From positions 1 through 21,383 of the forward strand of contig JASLDK010000424.1 in assembly GCA_030145945.1 (NCBI GenBank): a stretch of DNA of 21,383 nucleotides, written 5' to 3'. The DNA comes from Nocardioides sp. Lineage in GTDB: Bacteria > Actinomycetota > Actinomycetes > Propionibacteriales > Nocardioidaceae. The position numbers and the translations under genes were made by a program. The notes beneath the pieces are model-generated. The model did not search any database. It had not been told where the DNA came from and saw nothing but the letters and a program-made list of their open reading frames with translations. Numbering within the stretch: position 1 is the first letter of the stretch; each line of letters starts with the position of its first letter. Below are positions 7,515 through 15,316 of the stretch, one piece after another.

Positions 7515-8831
7515 CTAGGCAGGCCCGATCAGCTGCGCGACGAGCGCGGCCGACTGCGTCACGAACGGCACGCCCGCTCCGGGGGCAGCGTGCGCGCCGG
7601 CGGCGTACACACCCGCGACGGGAGTGGCCGGACCGAGACGATGACGGACGGTGCCGCGGCCCTGCCACAGCACGCCCATCGGCGACCCGCGCCACTGCTC
7701 GACCTGGGCGCGGGGCGAGAGGTCGACGCGGGTGACGACCTGGTCGCGTACGTCGATCTTGTGCCGTGCCAGGGCGTCGAGGAGGTCCTCGGCGATCTTG
7801 CCGCGACCGTGGATCGTCCAGGCGGCACCGCCGTCGGGGGCCATGCCGCCGGGGCGGATGGTGAGCATCGGCTCCTCGTGGATGACGATCTCGTGGGTCA
7901 GGTCGGGGACGTCGCCGGACATCCCGATGTGGGTCACGACCGGCGGGATCGCAGGCATCGTCCGCTCGACGTACGGCGCGAGCGTCGGCAGGCGGCGCGG
8001 ATCGATGGCGACGACCACGGCATCCGCGTCCGCGTCCCCCTCACGAGTCCGGACGGCGACGACACGGCGGTCGCGGACCACGATGTCCTCGACCTCGACG
8101 CCGGTGCGGACCTCGACCTTGCGGGTCTCGAGGCGCTTCGACAGCAGATCAGCGACCCGTCCGAGCCCGCCCGGAACGCACCAGGCTCCGAAGCACTGCT
8201 CCAGGTAGGCGGTGACGCCGATCCACGACGGCACGTTGCGCAGGTCGTGACCTTCAGCAACCGCGGGATAGCCGGCCACCAGCGCCAGTCGGTCGTCGCG
8301 GAAGACGTGGCGCAACCGCTTGTGCAGGGTCTCGCGGATGTCGAACATCGACGCGAGCTCCTTGGGCACGGCCCCCTTGGTGAACGGATCCCACGGCGCC
8401 TCGACGTAGTTGCGCCGCAAGAGGTCCCACACCGGGCCGTAGACGTCGACGTGCGCCGCCCATTTGTCGCCGAGACCGGGCGCCAGCGCGTCGAATGCGA
8501 CGATCTGGTCGGCACGCGACCCTCCCGGCAACCGGACCGAGGTGCCATCGCCGAAGCGGTGCTCACGGACCACGGGCAGCGGCTCGAGGTCGGCGCCGAG
8601 TTCGTTCTCGAGTGGTCGCCCCGACTTGCGGAACAGGTCACGCAGAGCGGCGGGCAGCAGGGTCGAGGTGGCGCCGGCGTCCCAGACGAAGCCGTCCCGC
8701 TCGACGGGCGCGATCGCGCCACCGAGGCGTCCTGATGCCTCGAGAAGGGCGACCTCGTGGCCCTGCTTGGCGAGCCTGGCCGCCGACGCCATGCCGGCCA
8801 GACCGCCGCCGATGACGATGATCCGCGCCAT
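7515..8831 (-). CDS. FAD-dependent oxidoreductase, phytoene-desaturase (CrtI)-like
   Basis: 438 residues. The N-terminal Rossmann dinucleotide fold is clear: IIVIGGGLAGMASAARLAKQGHEVALLEA (about 4-32, shown by GGGLAG and the terminal Glu), then GRLGGAIAP, and WDAGATSTLLP near 50-60. The C-terminal FAD-contact motif GVYAAGAHAAPGAGVP (about 411-426) matches the CrtI/amine-oxidase superfamily. Substrate is unknown; carotenoid desaturase, protoporphyrinogen oxidase-like or another flavin oxidase are possible, and there are no other carotenoid genes nearby except the isoprenyl synthase across the repeat patch. Start ATG 8831 has GAAGG about 7 nt upstream. It follows the YbaK gene by 3 bp, so the two form an operon. 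Confidence 0.85.
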   Translation of the reverse strand: MARIIVIGGGLAGMASAARLAKQGHEVALLEASGRLGGAIAPVERDGFVWDAGATSTLLPAALRDLFRKSGRPLENELGADLEPLPVVREHRFGDGTSVRLPGGSRADQIVAFDALAPGLGDKWAAHVDVYGPVWDLLRRNYVEAPWDPFTKGAVPKELASMFDIRETLHKRLRHVFRDDRLALVAGYPAVAEGHDLRNVPSWIGVTAYLEQCFGAWCVPGGLGRVADLLSKRLETRKVEVRTGVEVEDIVVRDRRVVAVRTREGDADADAVVVAIDPRRLPTLAPYVERTMPAIPPVVTHIGMSGDVPDLTHEIVIHEEPMLTIRPGGMAPDGGAAWTIHGRGKIAEDLLDALARHKIDVRDQVVTRVDLSPRAQVEQWRGSPMGVLWQGRGTVRHRLGPATPVAGVYAAGAHAAPGAGVPFVTQSAALVAQLIGPA

Positions 8832-8834
8832 CGG

Positions 8835-9323
8835 TCAGCCTTCCGCGGGAGGTTCGACGTCGATCGGCTGCCCGCCGGTGAGGGCGAGAAGTTCGTCGTA
8901 CGTCGTCGAGAACACCGACGCCGGATGCCCGGCCGCCGCCCACACGACGTCGTAGCGCTGGAGCCACGAGTCGAGGTACGTCGCGATCGGTGCCGGGTGA
9001 GCGAGCGGGGACACCCCGCCGATCACCTGCCCGGTGTGCTCCCGGACGAACTCCGGCTTCGCGCGCCGCAACGGCGCCCCACCGATGACCTCCTGGACAT
9101 GGGCGGTGTCCACGCGGTGGGCACCGGAGGTGAGGATCAGCACCGGCGTACCGTCGGCGTCGAAGAGCAGACTGTTGGCGATCGCCCCCACCTCGCAGCC
9201 CAACGCCTCCGCGGCGAGTGCGGCGGTGTGGACGGCGTCCGGCAGAATGACGATCTCGCCGGTGCCGCCCCGGCGTTGGTGCTCGTCGCGGAACCGGGTG
9301 ATCGAGGGATGCTCGTCCGACAT
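8835..9323 (-). CDS. YbaK/ProRS-editing-domain protein (aminoacyl-tRNA deacylase)
   Basis: 162 residues, the size of stand-alone YbaK/INS-like editing domains that hydrolyse mischarged tRNAs such as Cys- or Ala-tRNAPro. Seen: ALGCEVGAIANSLLF (about 40-54), a strand with VLILTSGAHRVD, the segment RRAKPEFVREHTGQVIGGVSPLAHP (about 86-110; the GGVSP loop is the family signature), and STTYDELLALTGGQPIDV at the end. The substrate specificity cannot be read. The ATG at 9323 lacks a Shine-Dalgarno but lies 7 nt after a TANNNT -10, so it is probably leaderless. It is first in a two-gene operon with the FAD oxidoreductase; a functional link between them is not obvious. Confidence 0.87.
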   Translation of the reverse strand: MSDEHPSITRFRDEHQRRGGTGEIVILPDAVHTAALAAEALGCEVGAIANSLLFDADGTPVLILTSGAHRVDTAHVQEVIGGAPLRRAKPEFVREHTGQVIGGVSPLAHPAPIATYLDSWLQRYDVVWAAAGHPASVFSTTYDELLALTGGQPIDVEPPAEG

Positions 9324-9330
9324 GGGGATG

Positions 9331-9336
9331 ACCCTA
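9331..9336 (-). promoter_or_regulatory. -10 element, leaderless ybaK-like gene
   Basis: TAGGGT on the minus strand, then 7 nt, then the ATG at 9323. Third case of this geometry in the window. It lies in the 61-bp gap shared with the divergent membrane protein gene. Confidence 0.45.
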
Positions 9337-9384
9337 GCGAGCGGACACCGCAGGCACCGACCGGATGCACCGAGTGGAGGAACG

Positions 9385-9867
9385 ATGGCTGACCCCCTGC
9401 AGGACGACCTGACCGCACAGGCCGGTCGACCGCCCGCCGTGCGGATCGCCAGCTGGCTGGTGTGGGTCATGATCGCGGCCGGACTGCTGGTTTGTGTCCT
9501 CGTCGTCGTACGCCGCGATGAGCTCGGCACGGTGTGGTCCCCGATCCAGGTGGGGGACAGCACCGTACGTCCGGTGGAGTTCGTCCCCGTGATCTTGGTG
9601 CTCTACGGCGTGACGGCGGTCCTCTCCGCAACCCTGATCGCGCTCTTCGTGGCCGGTCACAACTGGGCGCGGCACTCGCTGGCCGCCATCGTGGCCGGCG
9701 TCGGTCTGGTCGCGGCGGCCACCGTGCGGACGGACCCTCCGACCCTGGTCGACGGCATGGCCATCGTGGCGGCGGTGCTGAGCTCGGTGACGCTGGTCTT
9801 CCTGTGGCACCCGCAGAGCCGCTGGTTCGTGCGCTCGCTCTCCGTCGAGGCGCCCTCAGCCTCCTGA
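9385..9867 (+). CDS. four-helix membrane protein, unknown function
   Basis: 160 residues. A hydrophilic N-terminus (1-25) is followed by four predicted membrane helices at about 27-48, 68-95, 101-121 and 127-146 and a short tail. I do not recognise a characterised family; small actinobacterial membrane proteins of this shape are usually annotated as hypothetical. No catalytic motif is visible. Start ATG 9385 is preceded by GGAGG with a short 4-nt spacer. It is divergent from the YbaK-type gene and followed by a strong hairpin, so it is probably transcribed alone. Confidence 0.75.
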   Translation: MADPLQDDLTAQAGRPPAVRIASWLVWVMIAAGLLVCVLVVVRRDELGTVWSPIQVGDSTVRPVEFVPVILVLYGVTAVLSATLIALFVAGHNWARHSLAAIVAGVGLVAAATVRTDPPTLVDGMAIVAAVLSSVTLVFLWHPQSRWFVRSLSVEAPSAS

Positions 9868-9879
9868 GACGCCGCTCGA

Positions 9880-9898
9880 CCCGGTCCTGGGGACCGGG
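9880..9898 (+). terminator. strong hairpin after the membrane protein gene
   Basis: CCCGGTCC (9880-9887), loop TGG, GGACCGGG (9891-9898): a perfect 8-bp stem 12 bp after the stop codon. No U-tract follows, which is common for GC-rich actinobacterial terminators. It separates this gene from the SOS-controlled unit downstream. Confidence 0.5.
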
Positions 9899-9912
9899 CG
9901 CTGGGTCGACCC

Positions 9913-9942
9913 TTGAGTCGTGTCGGACCCGGGGTGTACCTT
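9913..9942 (+). promoter_or_regulatory. promoter of the HEPN gene
   Basis: TTGAGT (9913-9918), an 18-bp spacer, and TACCTT (9937-9942), giving a start point near 9949. The LexA operator begins 1 bp after the -10, so bound LexA would cover the start point. Confidence 0.5.
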
Positions 9943-9943
9943 C

Positions 9944-9975
9944 GTCACTGTTCGAACAAATGTTCGAACAGTGAC
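9944..9975. promoter_or_regulatory. LexA/SOS operator, perfect palindrome
   Basis: A perfect inverted repeat: GTCACTGTTCGAACA (9944-9958), two central bases AA, then its exact complement (9961-9975). The core at 9952-9967 is TCGAAC-AAAT-GTTCGA, an exact match to the mycobacterial/actinobacterial SOS box TCGAAC(N4)GTTCGA recognised by LexA. It sits between the -10 element and the ribosome site of the HEPN gene. Repression by LexA and induction by DNA damage follow as an inference. Confidence 0.85.
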
Positions 9976-9989
9976 ATGAGGAGACGACC

Positions 9990-10448
9990 GTGGCCCAGCA
10001 GTTCGCGCCGCCGGTGCTCAGCCCGCACACGTTGCCGGCGACCACCCACAACTACCTCATCCGTTCGGCAGAATCCCTCAGCGAGGCGGTCGCGGCCCGG
10101 GACGTGCCCACCCGGTATGCGTGCGCCCACGTCGCCGCGCTGCGTGCGGCCGCCGCGCTGCTGGCCGCCCGGGCGCGACCAGAGGCTGGGCGCCGGAAGG
10201 CGCAGCGCAACGCCTGGGTGTTGCTCGCCGAGGTCGCTCCCGAGATGGCCGAGTGGGCTTCCTTCTTCGCGGCCGGGGCTGCCAAACGGGCTGCGGCCGA
10301 GGCCGGATCGACCCGGGCCGCCACCGAGCGTGAGGCCGACGACCTGGTTCGGGACGCCGACCGTTTCCTCGCCCTCGTCGAGCAGGCCCTCGGCCTGACA
10401 CCGCATGCAGCGATCGGCGAGCAACTCGCCGGTCTCGCCGTCGGCTGA
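9990..10448 (+). CDS. SAV_6107-type HEPN domain protein, SOS-controlled
   Basis: 152 residues, almost entirely helical and Ala/Arg-rich, resembling the SAV_6107 HEPN family of actinobacteria. The motif RYACAH (Arg42 to His47) fits the R-X4-6-H signature of HEPN ribonucleases, though it lies early in the chain rather than late, so activity is uncertain. The GTG start at 9990 has GAGGAG 6 nt upstream; an ATG at 9976 is out of frame. A perfect LexA operator precedes the gene, and a methyltransferase and a Y-family polymerase follow on the same strand after 45 bp, suggesting a role in the DNA-damage response. Function otherwise unknown. Confidence 0.75.
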   Translation: MAQQFAPPVLSPHTLPATTHNYLIRSAESLSEAVAARDVPTRYACAHVAALRAAAALLAARARPEAGRRKAQRNAWVLLAEVAPEMAEWASFFAAGAAKRAAAEAGSTRAATEREADDLVRDADRFLALVEQALGLTPHAAIGEQLAGLAVG

Positions 10449-10480
10449 CCGGCCTGCCGCCGCCGGCCAGGGGCGACCAC

Positions 10481-10486
10481 TAGTGT
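10481..10486 (+). promoter_or_regulatory. -10 element, possible leaderless methyltransferase transcript
   Basis: TAGTGT followed by 7 nt and the ATG at 10494, with no Shine-Dalgarno. This would provide a second, LexA-independent start for the methyltransferase and polymerase genes in addition to read-through from the HEPN promoter. Confidence 0.45.
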
Positions 10487-10493
10487 TCAGACC

Positions 10494-11210
10494 ATGGCAT
10501 CTCGCGAACAGCGTGGATCGGTGCGCACCGCTGTGGTGTGGGACGCCCTCGAGGCTGCGTTGGCAGGAGGATCCCGCGACGTCGTCGACCTGGGCGGCGG
10601 CACGGGCGGATTCGCCGTCCGCCTCGCCGAGTCGGGCCACCGGGTGCGTGTGGTCGATCCCAGCCCGGACGCGTTGGCGGCGCTCGCTCGCCGGGCGCGA
10701 GAGGTCGACCTCGAGGTGTCCGGCCTGCAGGGTGATGTCACCGACCTGGTCGAGGTGGTCGGAGCTGCGAGCGCCGACGTGGTGCTCTGTCACGGAGTGC
10801 TCGAGGTCGTCGACCCGTCCCTCGCCCTCGACCGGATCGCTCAGGTGCTGCGGCCCGGTGGCCAGCTCAGCCTCGTCGTCGGACAACGCCATGCCTCCGT
10901 CATCACCCGGGCCATGGCGGGCCACTTCCAGCAGGCCCTGTCGCTGCTCGACGACCGGGCGCCGGTCGATGCCCGCACGGGCCGGCGGTTCACCGCTGAC
11001 GAGATCCGTGATCTTCTCGCCTCGCACCGCTTCGACGTGGCCACCGTCCACGCCGTCCGGGTGTTCGCCGACCTCGTGCCGGCCGCACTCGTGGACCAGG
11101 AGCCCGGAGCGGCAGCCGCCCTCGTCGAGCTCGAGCGAGCAGTCGCCCAGCGCGCGGAATACCTCCCCCTCGGCACCCAGCTCCACGTGCTGGCCAGCTC
11201 GACCTCCTGA
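10494..11210 (+). CDS. SAM-dependent methyltransferase, CmoM/SmtA-like
   Basis: 238 residues, a class I Rossmann methyltransferase: motif I VVDLGGGTGG (30-39), VRVVDPSPD after the second strand (about 51-59), CHGVLEVVDP (99-108) and LRPGG (119-123). The downstream half resembles E. coli CmoM (formerly SmtA), the tRNA 5-carboxymethoxyuridine methyltransferase, in several places recalled from memory: the LRPGG-QLSLV-...-MAGHF stretch, VRVFADL, and LVELERAV...LPLGTQLHVLA at the C-terminus. Whether the substrate is tRNA is unproven, because no CmoA or CmoB homologue is in the window. The start has no ribosome site and is probably leaderless. It lies 45 bp after the HEPN gene and 24 bp before the polymerase gene. 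Confidence 0.82.
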   Translation: MASREQRGSVRTAVVWDALEAALAGGSRDVVDLGGGTGGFAVRLAESGHRVRVVDPSPDALAALARRAREVDLEVSGLQGDVTDLVEVVGAASADVVLCHGVLEVVDPSLALDRIAQVLRPGGQLSLVVGQRHASVITRAMAGHFQQALSLLDDRAPVDARTGRRFTADEIRDLLASHRFDVATVHAVRVFADLVPAALVDQEPGAAAALVELERAVAQRAEYLPLGTQLHVLASSTS

Positions 11211-11234
11211 TCCTGTCTGCGCGGACGGCGGGCG

Positions 11235-12437
11235 ATGACCCGCTGCCCGATCCTGCACGTCGACATGGACGCCTTCTATGCGTCCGTGATGATCCGTGAC
11301 CGTCCCGAGCTGCACCACGTCCCGGTCGTGGTCGGCGGCGGGCACCGCGGCGTCGTCCTGTCGGCGAACTATCCCGCTCGCGCTTTCGGAATCCGCTCCG
11401 GCATGTCCGGCGCCGAGGCTCGCCGACTGTGCCCCGACGCCGTCACGATGCCGCCCGACTTCTCGGTGCTGACACCGGTCTCGAAGGCCATCATGGAGAC
11501 CTTCAGATCAGTCACGCCTCTGGTCGAGGTCACCTCACTCGACGAGGCCTTCCTCGACGTGCGCGGCGCTGAGCGACTCTTCGGCTCCCCGGAGCAGATC
11601 GCCGAACGGATCCGCGCCCGGGTCCGCGCCGAGCACGGCATCACCTGCTCGGTCGGCATCGCCGCCTCGATCTCGGTCGCCAAGCTCGCCAGCAAGCAGG
11701 CCAAGCCGGACGGGGTCCGGGTGATCTCCCCCGAACGATTCGTCGCTGAGGTCCATCCGCTCGACGTCGGAGACCTGTACGGCGTCGGCGAGGCCACCCG
11801 TCAACGGTTGCACCGGCTCGGGCTGGTCACCGTCGGCGACGTCGCCGCGATCGACGAGGACCTGCTCAAACGCATGGTCGGCAACCACCAGGGAGCCCAC
11901 CTGCATGCCCTCGTGTGGGGGACCGATCGAGCCGAGTTGCGCCCCGGTGGTGCCGGCGTCTTCGGCTTCGGCGAGGGCGAGCCGGAAGGCAGCATGGGCT
12001 CCCAACACACCCTCGCCGTCGACGTACGCGATCGCGATGCGTTGCGCCGCGAACTGCTCCGGCTGACCAGCCGGGTCACGGCACGGGTCCGGACCGCAGA
12101 CCGCATCGGACGCACGGTCACCGTGACCGTCCGGTTCTCCGACTTCGCCACCGTCCAGCGATCGCGGACCCTGCGCGAGCCCACCAACATCACCCAGGAG
12201 GTGCACGCCGTCGCGCTCGTCCTGCTCGACGCGCTCCTCGAAGCGCGACGCCCGCGGCCGATCGCCGTGCGCCTCCTCGGCGTACGGGTCGAGGGCCTGA
12301 GGCGATTGCGCCCCGGCGACGGCCGCCAGTTGGCTCTGGGGGAGCGGGATCCCGGATGGTCCGAGGCCGATCGTGCCGTCGACCGGGCCGCCGAGCGATT
12401 CGGTCATGCGGCCGTCAGCAGGGCCAGCCTGCTCTGA
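11235..12437 (+). CDS. dinB: Y-family DNA polymerase IV
   Basis: 400 residues. Translesion polymerase that extends past damaged bases at the replication fork, error-prone. Palm and finger motifs: ILHVDMDAFYASV (Asp10, Asp12; Tyr15 is the likely steric gate), VVLSANYPARAFGIRSGM (about 40-57), SLDEAFLDVRG (Asp103, Glu104, catalytic acids), CSVGIAASISVAKLASKQAKPDG (about 138-160), then the HhH thumb LYGVGEATRQRLHRLGLVTVGDVA (about 181-204) and the little-finger domain to about 360. A QLALG segment near residue 365 may be the sliding-clamp site. All catalytic acids are present. Start ATG 11235 has no strong Shine-Dalgarno. Lies 24 bp after the methyltransferase gene; the SOS box two genes upstream may reach it. 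Confidence 0.95.
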   Translation: MTRCPILHVDMDAFYASVMIRDRPELHHVPVVVGGGHRGVVLSANYPARAFGIRSGMSGAEARRLCPDAVTMPPDFSVLTPVSKAIMETFRSVTPLVEVTSLDEAFLDVRGAERLFGSPEQIAERIRARVRAEHGITCSVGIAASISVAKLASKQAKPDGVRVISPERFVAEVHPLDVGDLYGVGEATRQRLHRLGLVTVGDVAAIDEDLLKRMVGNHQGAHLHALVWGTDRAELRPGGAGVFGFGEGEPEGSMGSQHTLAVDVRDRDALRRELLRLTSRVTARVRTADRIGRTVTVTVRFSDFATVQRSRTLREPTNITQEVHAVALVLLDALLEARRPRPIAVRLLGVRVEGLRRLRPGDGRQLALGERDPGWSEADRAVDRAAERFGHAAVSRASLL

Positions 12438-12521
12438 TGGGCGAATGGCTCGGGTGGGTGGTCGCCCGGGGCCGAGCAGACATTTTCGGGGGACGCCCTA
12501 CCACCGCCACGGATGCCTGCC

Positions 12522-12527
12522 TACACT
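12522..12527 (+). promoter_or_regulatory. candidate -10 of the DUF3040 gene
   Basis: TACACT fits TANNNT and predicts a leader of about 46 nt to the GTG at 12580. No clear -35. It lies in the 142-bp gap after dinB, in which nothing else stands out. Confidence 0.35.
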
Positions 12528-12579
12528 TGAGACAAGCCATCGGGCGGAGATCCGCCTCACACGTTCGTCGGAGGATTCG

Positions 12580-13011
12580 GTGCCACTCTCGGAAGAGGAG
12601 TTGCGACTGCTGGAGCAGATGGAGCGCGCCCTCAGCGAGGAGGACCCGAAGTTCGCGTCCACCCTGCGAGGAACGACCATCCGCCAGGCAGCGCGTCGGC
12701 GCGCGATCCTCGCAGGAGTCGCCTTCGTCGCCGGCATCGCCGTCATGATGGGCGGCGCGGTCAGCCACCTGTGGGTCGTCGGTGTGGCCGGCTTCCTGAT
12801 CATGCTCGTCTCCGCGACCGTGCTCCTCGGATCACTGCGCGGCCAGCGGGGCGGCGCCACCGCCCCCACGGCCAGCGCTCACCCCTCGGGCTTCGGGGTC
12901 ATCGACGGCGGCAAGCGTCACCACGGCCGCAATCACAACCGGTCGTCATCCGGCTTCATGGACACCCTCGCCACCCGCTGGCGCCGCCGCAAGGAGCGCG
13001 GGGGCTTCTGA
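12580..13011 (+). CDS. DUF3040 membrane protein
   Basis: 143 residues. The N-terminus PLSEEELRLLEQMERALSEEDPKF (about 2-25; PLSEEELRLLEQ is diagnostic) is the DUF3040 signature, followed by two membrane helices at about 48-67 and 69-90 and a basic, Gly/His/Arg-rich cytosolic tail ending in RWRRRKERGGF. The function of the family is unknown; a member (Rv2169c) lies in the same neighbourhood of the M. tuberculosis division cluster. The GTG start at 12580 is supported by GGAGG 5 nt upstream and by the family N-terminus. Converges on the transglutaminase gene with a 10-bp gap. Confidence 0.9.
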   Translation: MPLSEEELRLLEQMERALSEEDPKFASTLRGTTIRQAARRRAILAGVAFVAGIAVMMGGAVSHLWVVGVAGFLIMLVSATVLLGSLRGQRGGATAPTASAHPSGFGVIDGGKRHHGRNHNRSSSGFMDTLATRWRRRKERGGF

Positions 13012-13021
13012 GTTCGACGCC

Positions 13022-15316
13022 TCACCGGCGCCAGATGGAGCGGGGGAACCATCGCGCCCGGCGGCGGGCCTTCTGCGTGACGCCTGCTTCCAGGGCCTCG
13101 ATGACGCACTCCCCGTCCTCGGTGAGGTCGGTCCGTTCCAGTGTCGCCACGGCTCCGGGGCGGGCGTAGCGGGCCTGCTCGACGGCGAGCACGATGCGTT
13201 CCAGGGCGTCCTGCTCGGTGCGGGCGGGGAGCCGTTCAACGAGCAGGGTTCCGACCTCGCGGGGTGATCGACCGGCTGGCCAGGCGATGCCCAGGTCGGT
13301 CGCGGTGGCCTGCAGCTCGGTCCAGACCTCGTCGGCCGCCCCGCCCAGTCGGGTACGCCGAACGCGCGCTCGGGCCGCGGGCGGTCCGGTCAGCGCGGCA
13401 CCGCCGGCCACGAGGAGGGCGAGGACCACGAAGCCGGTGATCAGCAGGGGCGTGGGGACGCCGCCGTTGCGGTCGTCGGTCGCGGCGGCCTTGTCGCGCT
13501 CAGCCCGGGGACCGCGCGAGCGGGGGCCGCTCGGTGCGACCGTCGCCGTGCTCCCGGCGCTCGGCGACGCCTCGTCGCTGGGCACGTCGGTGCCGTCCGA
13601 ACCGCCCTTGACGGCCGGGCGGGTGTAGGCGGGCACGTCCTCGACGCGTCCGGACGGCGTCGGTTCGAAGCGAACCCACCCGGAGCCCTCGAAGTAGAGC
13701 TCGGGCCAGGCGTGCAGGTCGTGGCTGCTGTACTCCCAGGCGTCGTCGCCGAGCGGATCGGGCTCCAGGAATCCGACGGCCACCCGTGCCGGGATGCCGA
13801 CGATGCGGGCCATCACGGCCATCGCGGAGGCGAACTGCTCGCAATAGCCCACCCGGCCGCTGGTCCGCAGGAACTCGACGAGGGTCCCACTTCCGGTGCC
13901 GTCAGGGGCGCGGCGCAGGTCGTAGGTGAATCCGCCGTCCTGGCGGAAGAAGCGCTGCAACAACACGGCGCGTTCGTAATTCGTGGTGGCTCCGGTCGTG
14001 ACCTGACGGGCGAGGTCGAGCACCAGCTTCGGCACGGTGGAGGGGACGTCGAGCACCTCCTTGGAGACACTGCCGTCGGTCGCATCGCGAAAGACGTTGC
14101 GGAATCCCGCTGCCTCGAAGTCCGGGGCGAGCGCGGTCATCGAATAAGTCATGCCGCGCGTGGTGAGCCCGCGATCCGCGGCGAGGAAGTCCTGGGTCGC
14201 CGGGTCGAATCGCCAATCGCCCTTCGCCTTGATCGATGAGATCGGGAACTGAGTCGGAAGCCAGGTCGAGTTGAAGGCGTCGGTGATGTCGACGTCATAG
14301 CCGTACGACGTCGTGGGGATGTTGGGGGACAGACCGCGGGGGAGGGGGACGGCGCCGTCGGCAACGTCGTCACTGGCGACGTCACGGTCGCCGCTGCTCC
14401 ACTCGTTGCCGGTGAACCGGTTGAGCACCGAGATCCGCAGGTACGACGGCGCCGGGTCGTCGGTACGGACCCGGATCAGCGGCACGTCCTCGCCGCGCTC
14501 GAGGTCGCGGCGCATGTCCGCGATGGGCTTGCGGATGGTGATGTTGCCGTCACCCGCGCCGTTGCCGAGATGGAAGATGTCGGAGCCGAGCACGGGAACG
14601 ATCGTGGGCGCCAGCAGCGCGAGGCCGGTCGCCACGACACCGATCGGAGCGGCACCGGCGCGCATGGCCTCCCGCAGCGCACTGCCCGAGCGCCACAGGG
14701 TGTCGCTGTCGGGGCCGACGGTGCGGCCCCAGCGGATGAAGTGCTCGCGCGAGTCGAGGTGCAGCAGGGCGAGGAAGCCGACCACGGCTGCGATGAAGCT
14801 GGCGGCATCCGGGCCGCCGTCCAGAACGCCACTCGGCAGGGCGTAGGCGGCGAGCAGCCCCAGGCCGGCCGCGGGCACCCGGCGCAGGGTGCATGCGAGC
14901 GTCTCGACGAGGAGCATCAGGAAGGCGCCGCCGACGTACAGCAACGGCCACACCGCGGGCACGCGGTCGCTGATCGGGGCGGCGTACCGCTGCGCCGTTC
15001 CGGCCGCGATGTCGAGGACCTGGCCGAGCGAGGACAGGGACCCGCCGGTGGGCAGCCAGGAGCCCGCCACCTGGTGGAGGACGACCACCGCAGTGACGGC
15101 CGACTGGATCAGCAGGGTCGACCAGCGCGGCAGGCCTGACCAGCGGGCCAGCGATCCGCTCAGTGCCAGGACGGCCGCGAGGACCGCGAGCGGACCGAGG
15201 TAGTGGCCGGGGTGGTCGACGAACCCCCGCCACGCCGTGAGGGCTGCCCACGCGGTGACGACGGTGAGGACGCTCAGCAGGAGGTGTGGGCCGAACGGCC
15301 CACGTGTTGCTTTCAC
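13022..15316 (-). CDS. TgpA-like transmembrane transglutaminase (DUF3488/DUF4129)
   Basis: 764 residues. The N-terminal part (1-245) has about six to seven membrane helices (DUF3488/TgpA_N); an extracytoplasmic region follows with a transglutaminase-like core at about 435-555: GYCEQFASAMA (Cys492), HDLHAWPELYF (His535) and RFEPTPSG, where Glu551 stands at the usual Asp position, a common variant here. A Ser/Pro/Arg-rich linker (570-615), one more helix (about 624-645) and a C-terminal cytosolic DUF4129 domain complete it. Substrate unknown; relatives are thought to act at the cell surface. It starts at a GTG that overlaps the DUF58 stop (GTGA), so it is translationally coupled in the MoxR operon. 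Confidence 0.9.
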   Translation of the reverse strand: MKATRGPFGPHLLLSVLTVVTAWAALTAWRGFVDHPGHYLGPLAVLAAVLALSGSLARWSGLPRWSTLLIQSAVTAVVVLHQVAGSWLPTGGSLSSLGQVLDIAAGTAQRYAAPISDRVPAVWPLLYVGGAFLMLLVETLACTLRRVPAAGLGLLAAYALPSGVLDGGPDAASFIAAVVGFLALLHLDSREHFIRWGRTVGPDSDTLWRSGSALREAMRAGAAPIGVVATGLALLAPTIVPVLGSDIFHLGNGAGDGNITIRKPIADMRRDLERGEDVPLIRVRTDDPAPSYLRISVLNRFTGNEWSSGDRDVASDDVADGAVPLPRGLSPNIPTTSYGYDVDITDAFNSTWLPTQFPISSIKAKGDWRFDPATQDFLAADRGLTTRGMTYSMTALAPDFEAAGFRNVFRDATDGSVSKEVLDVPSTVPKLVLDLARQVTTGATTNYERAVLLQRFFRQDGGFTYDLRRAPDGTGSGTLVEFLRTSGRVGYCEQFASAMAVMARIVGIPARVAVGFLEPDPLGDDAWEYSSHDLHAWPELYFEGSGWVRFEPTPSGRVEDVPAYTRPAVKGGSDGTDVPSDEASPSAGSTATVAPSGPRSRGPRAERDKAAATDDRNGGVPTPLLITGFVVLALLVAGGAALTGPPAARARVRRTRLGGAADEVWTELQATATDLGIAWPAGRSPREVGTLLVERLPARTEQDALERIVLAVEQARYARPGAVATLERTDLTEDGECVIEALEAGVTQKARRRARWFPRSIWRR

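Noticed and set aside
9945..11345. 466-codon minus-strand frame opposite the HEPN, methyltransferase and dinB genes
   Set aside because: Antisense to three well-supported genes and crossing their gaps; its C-terminus would even translate the LexA operator.
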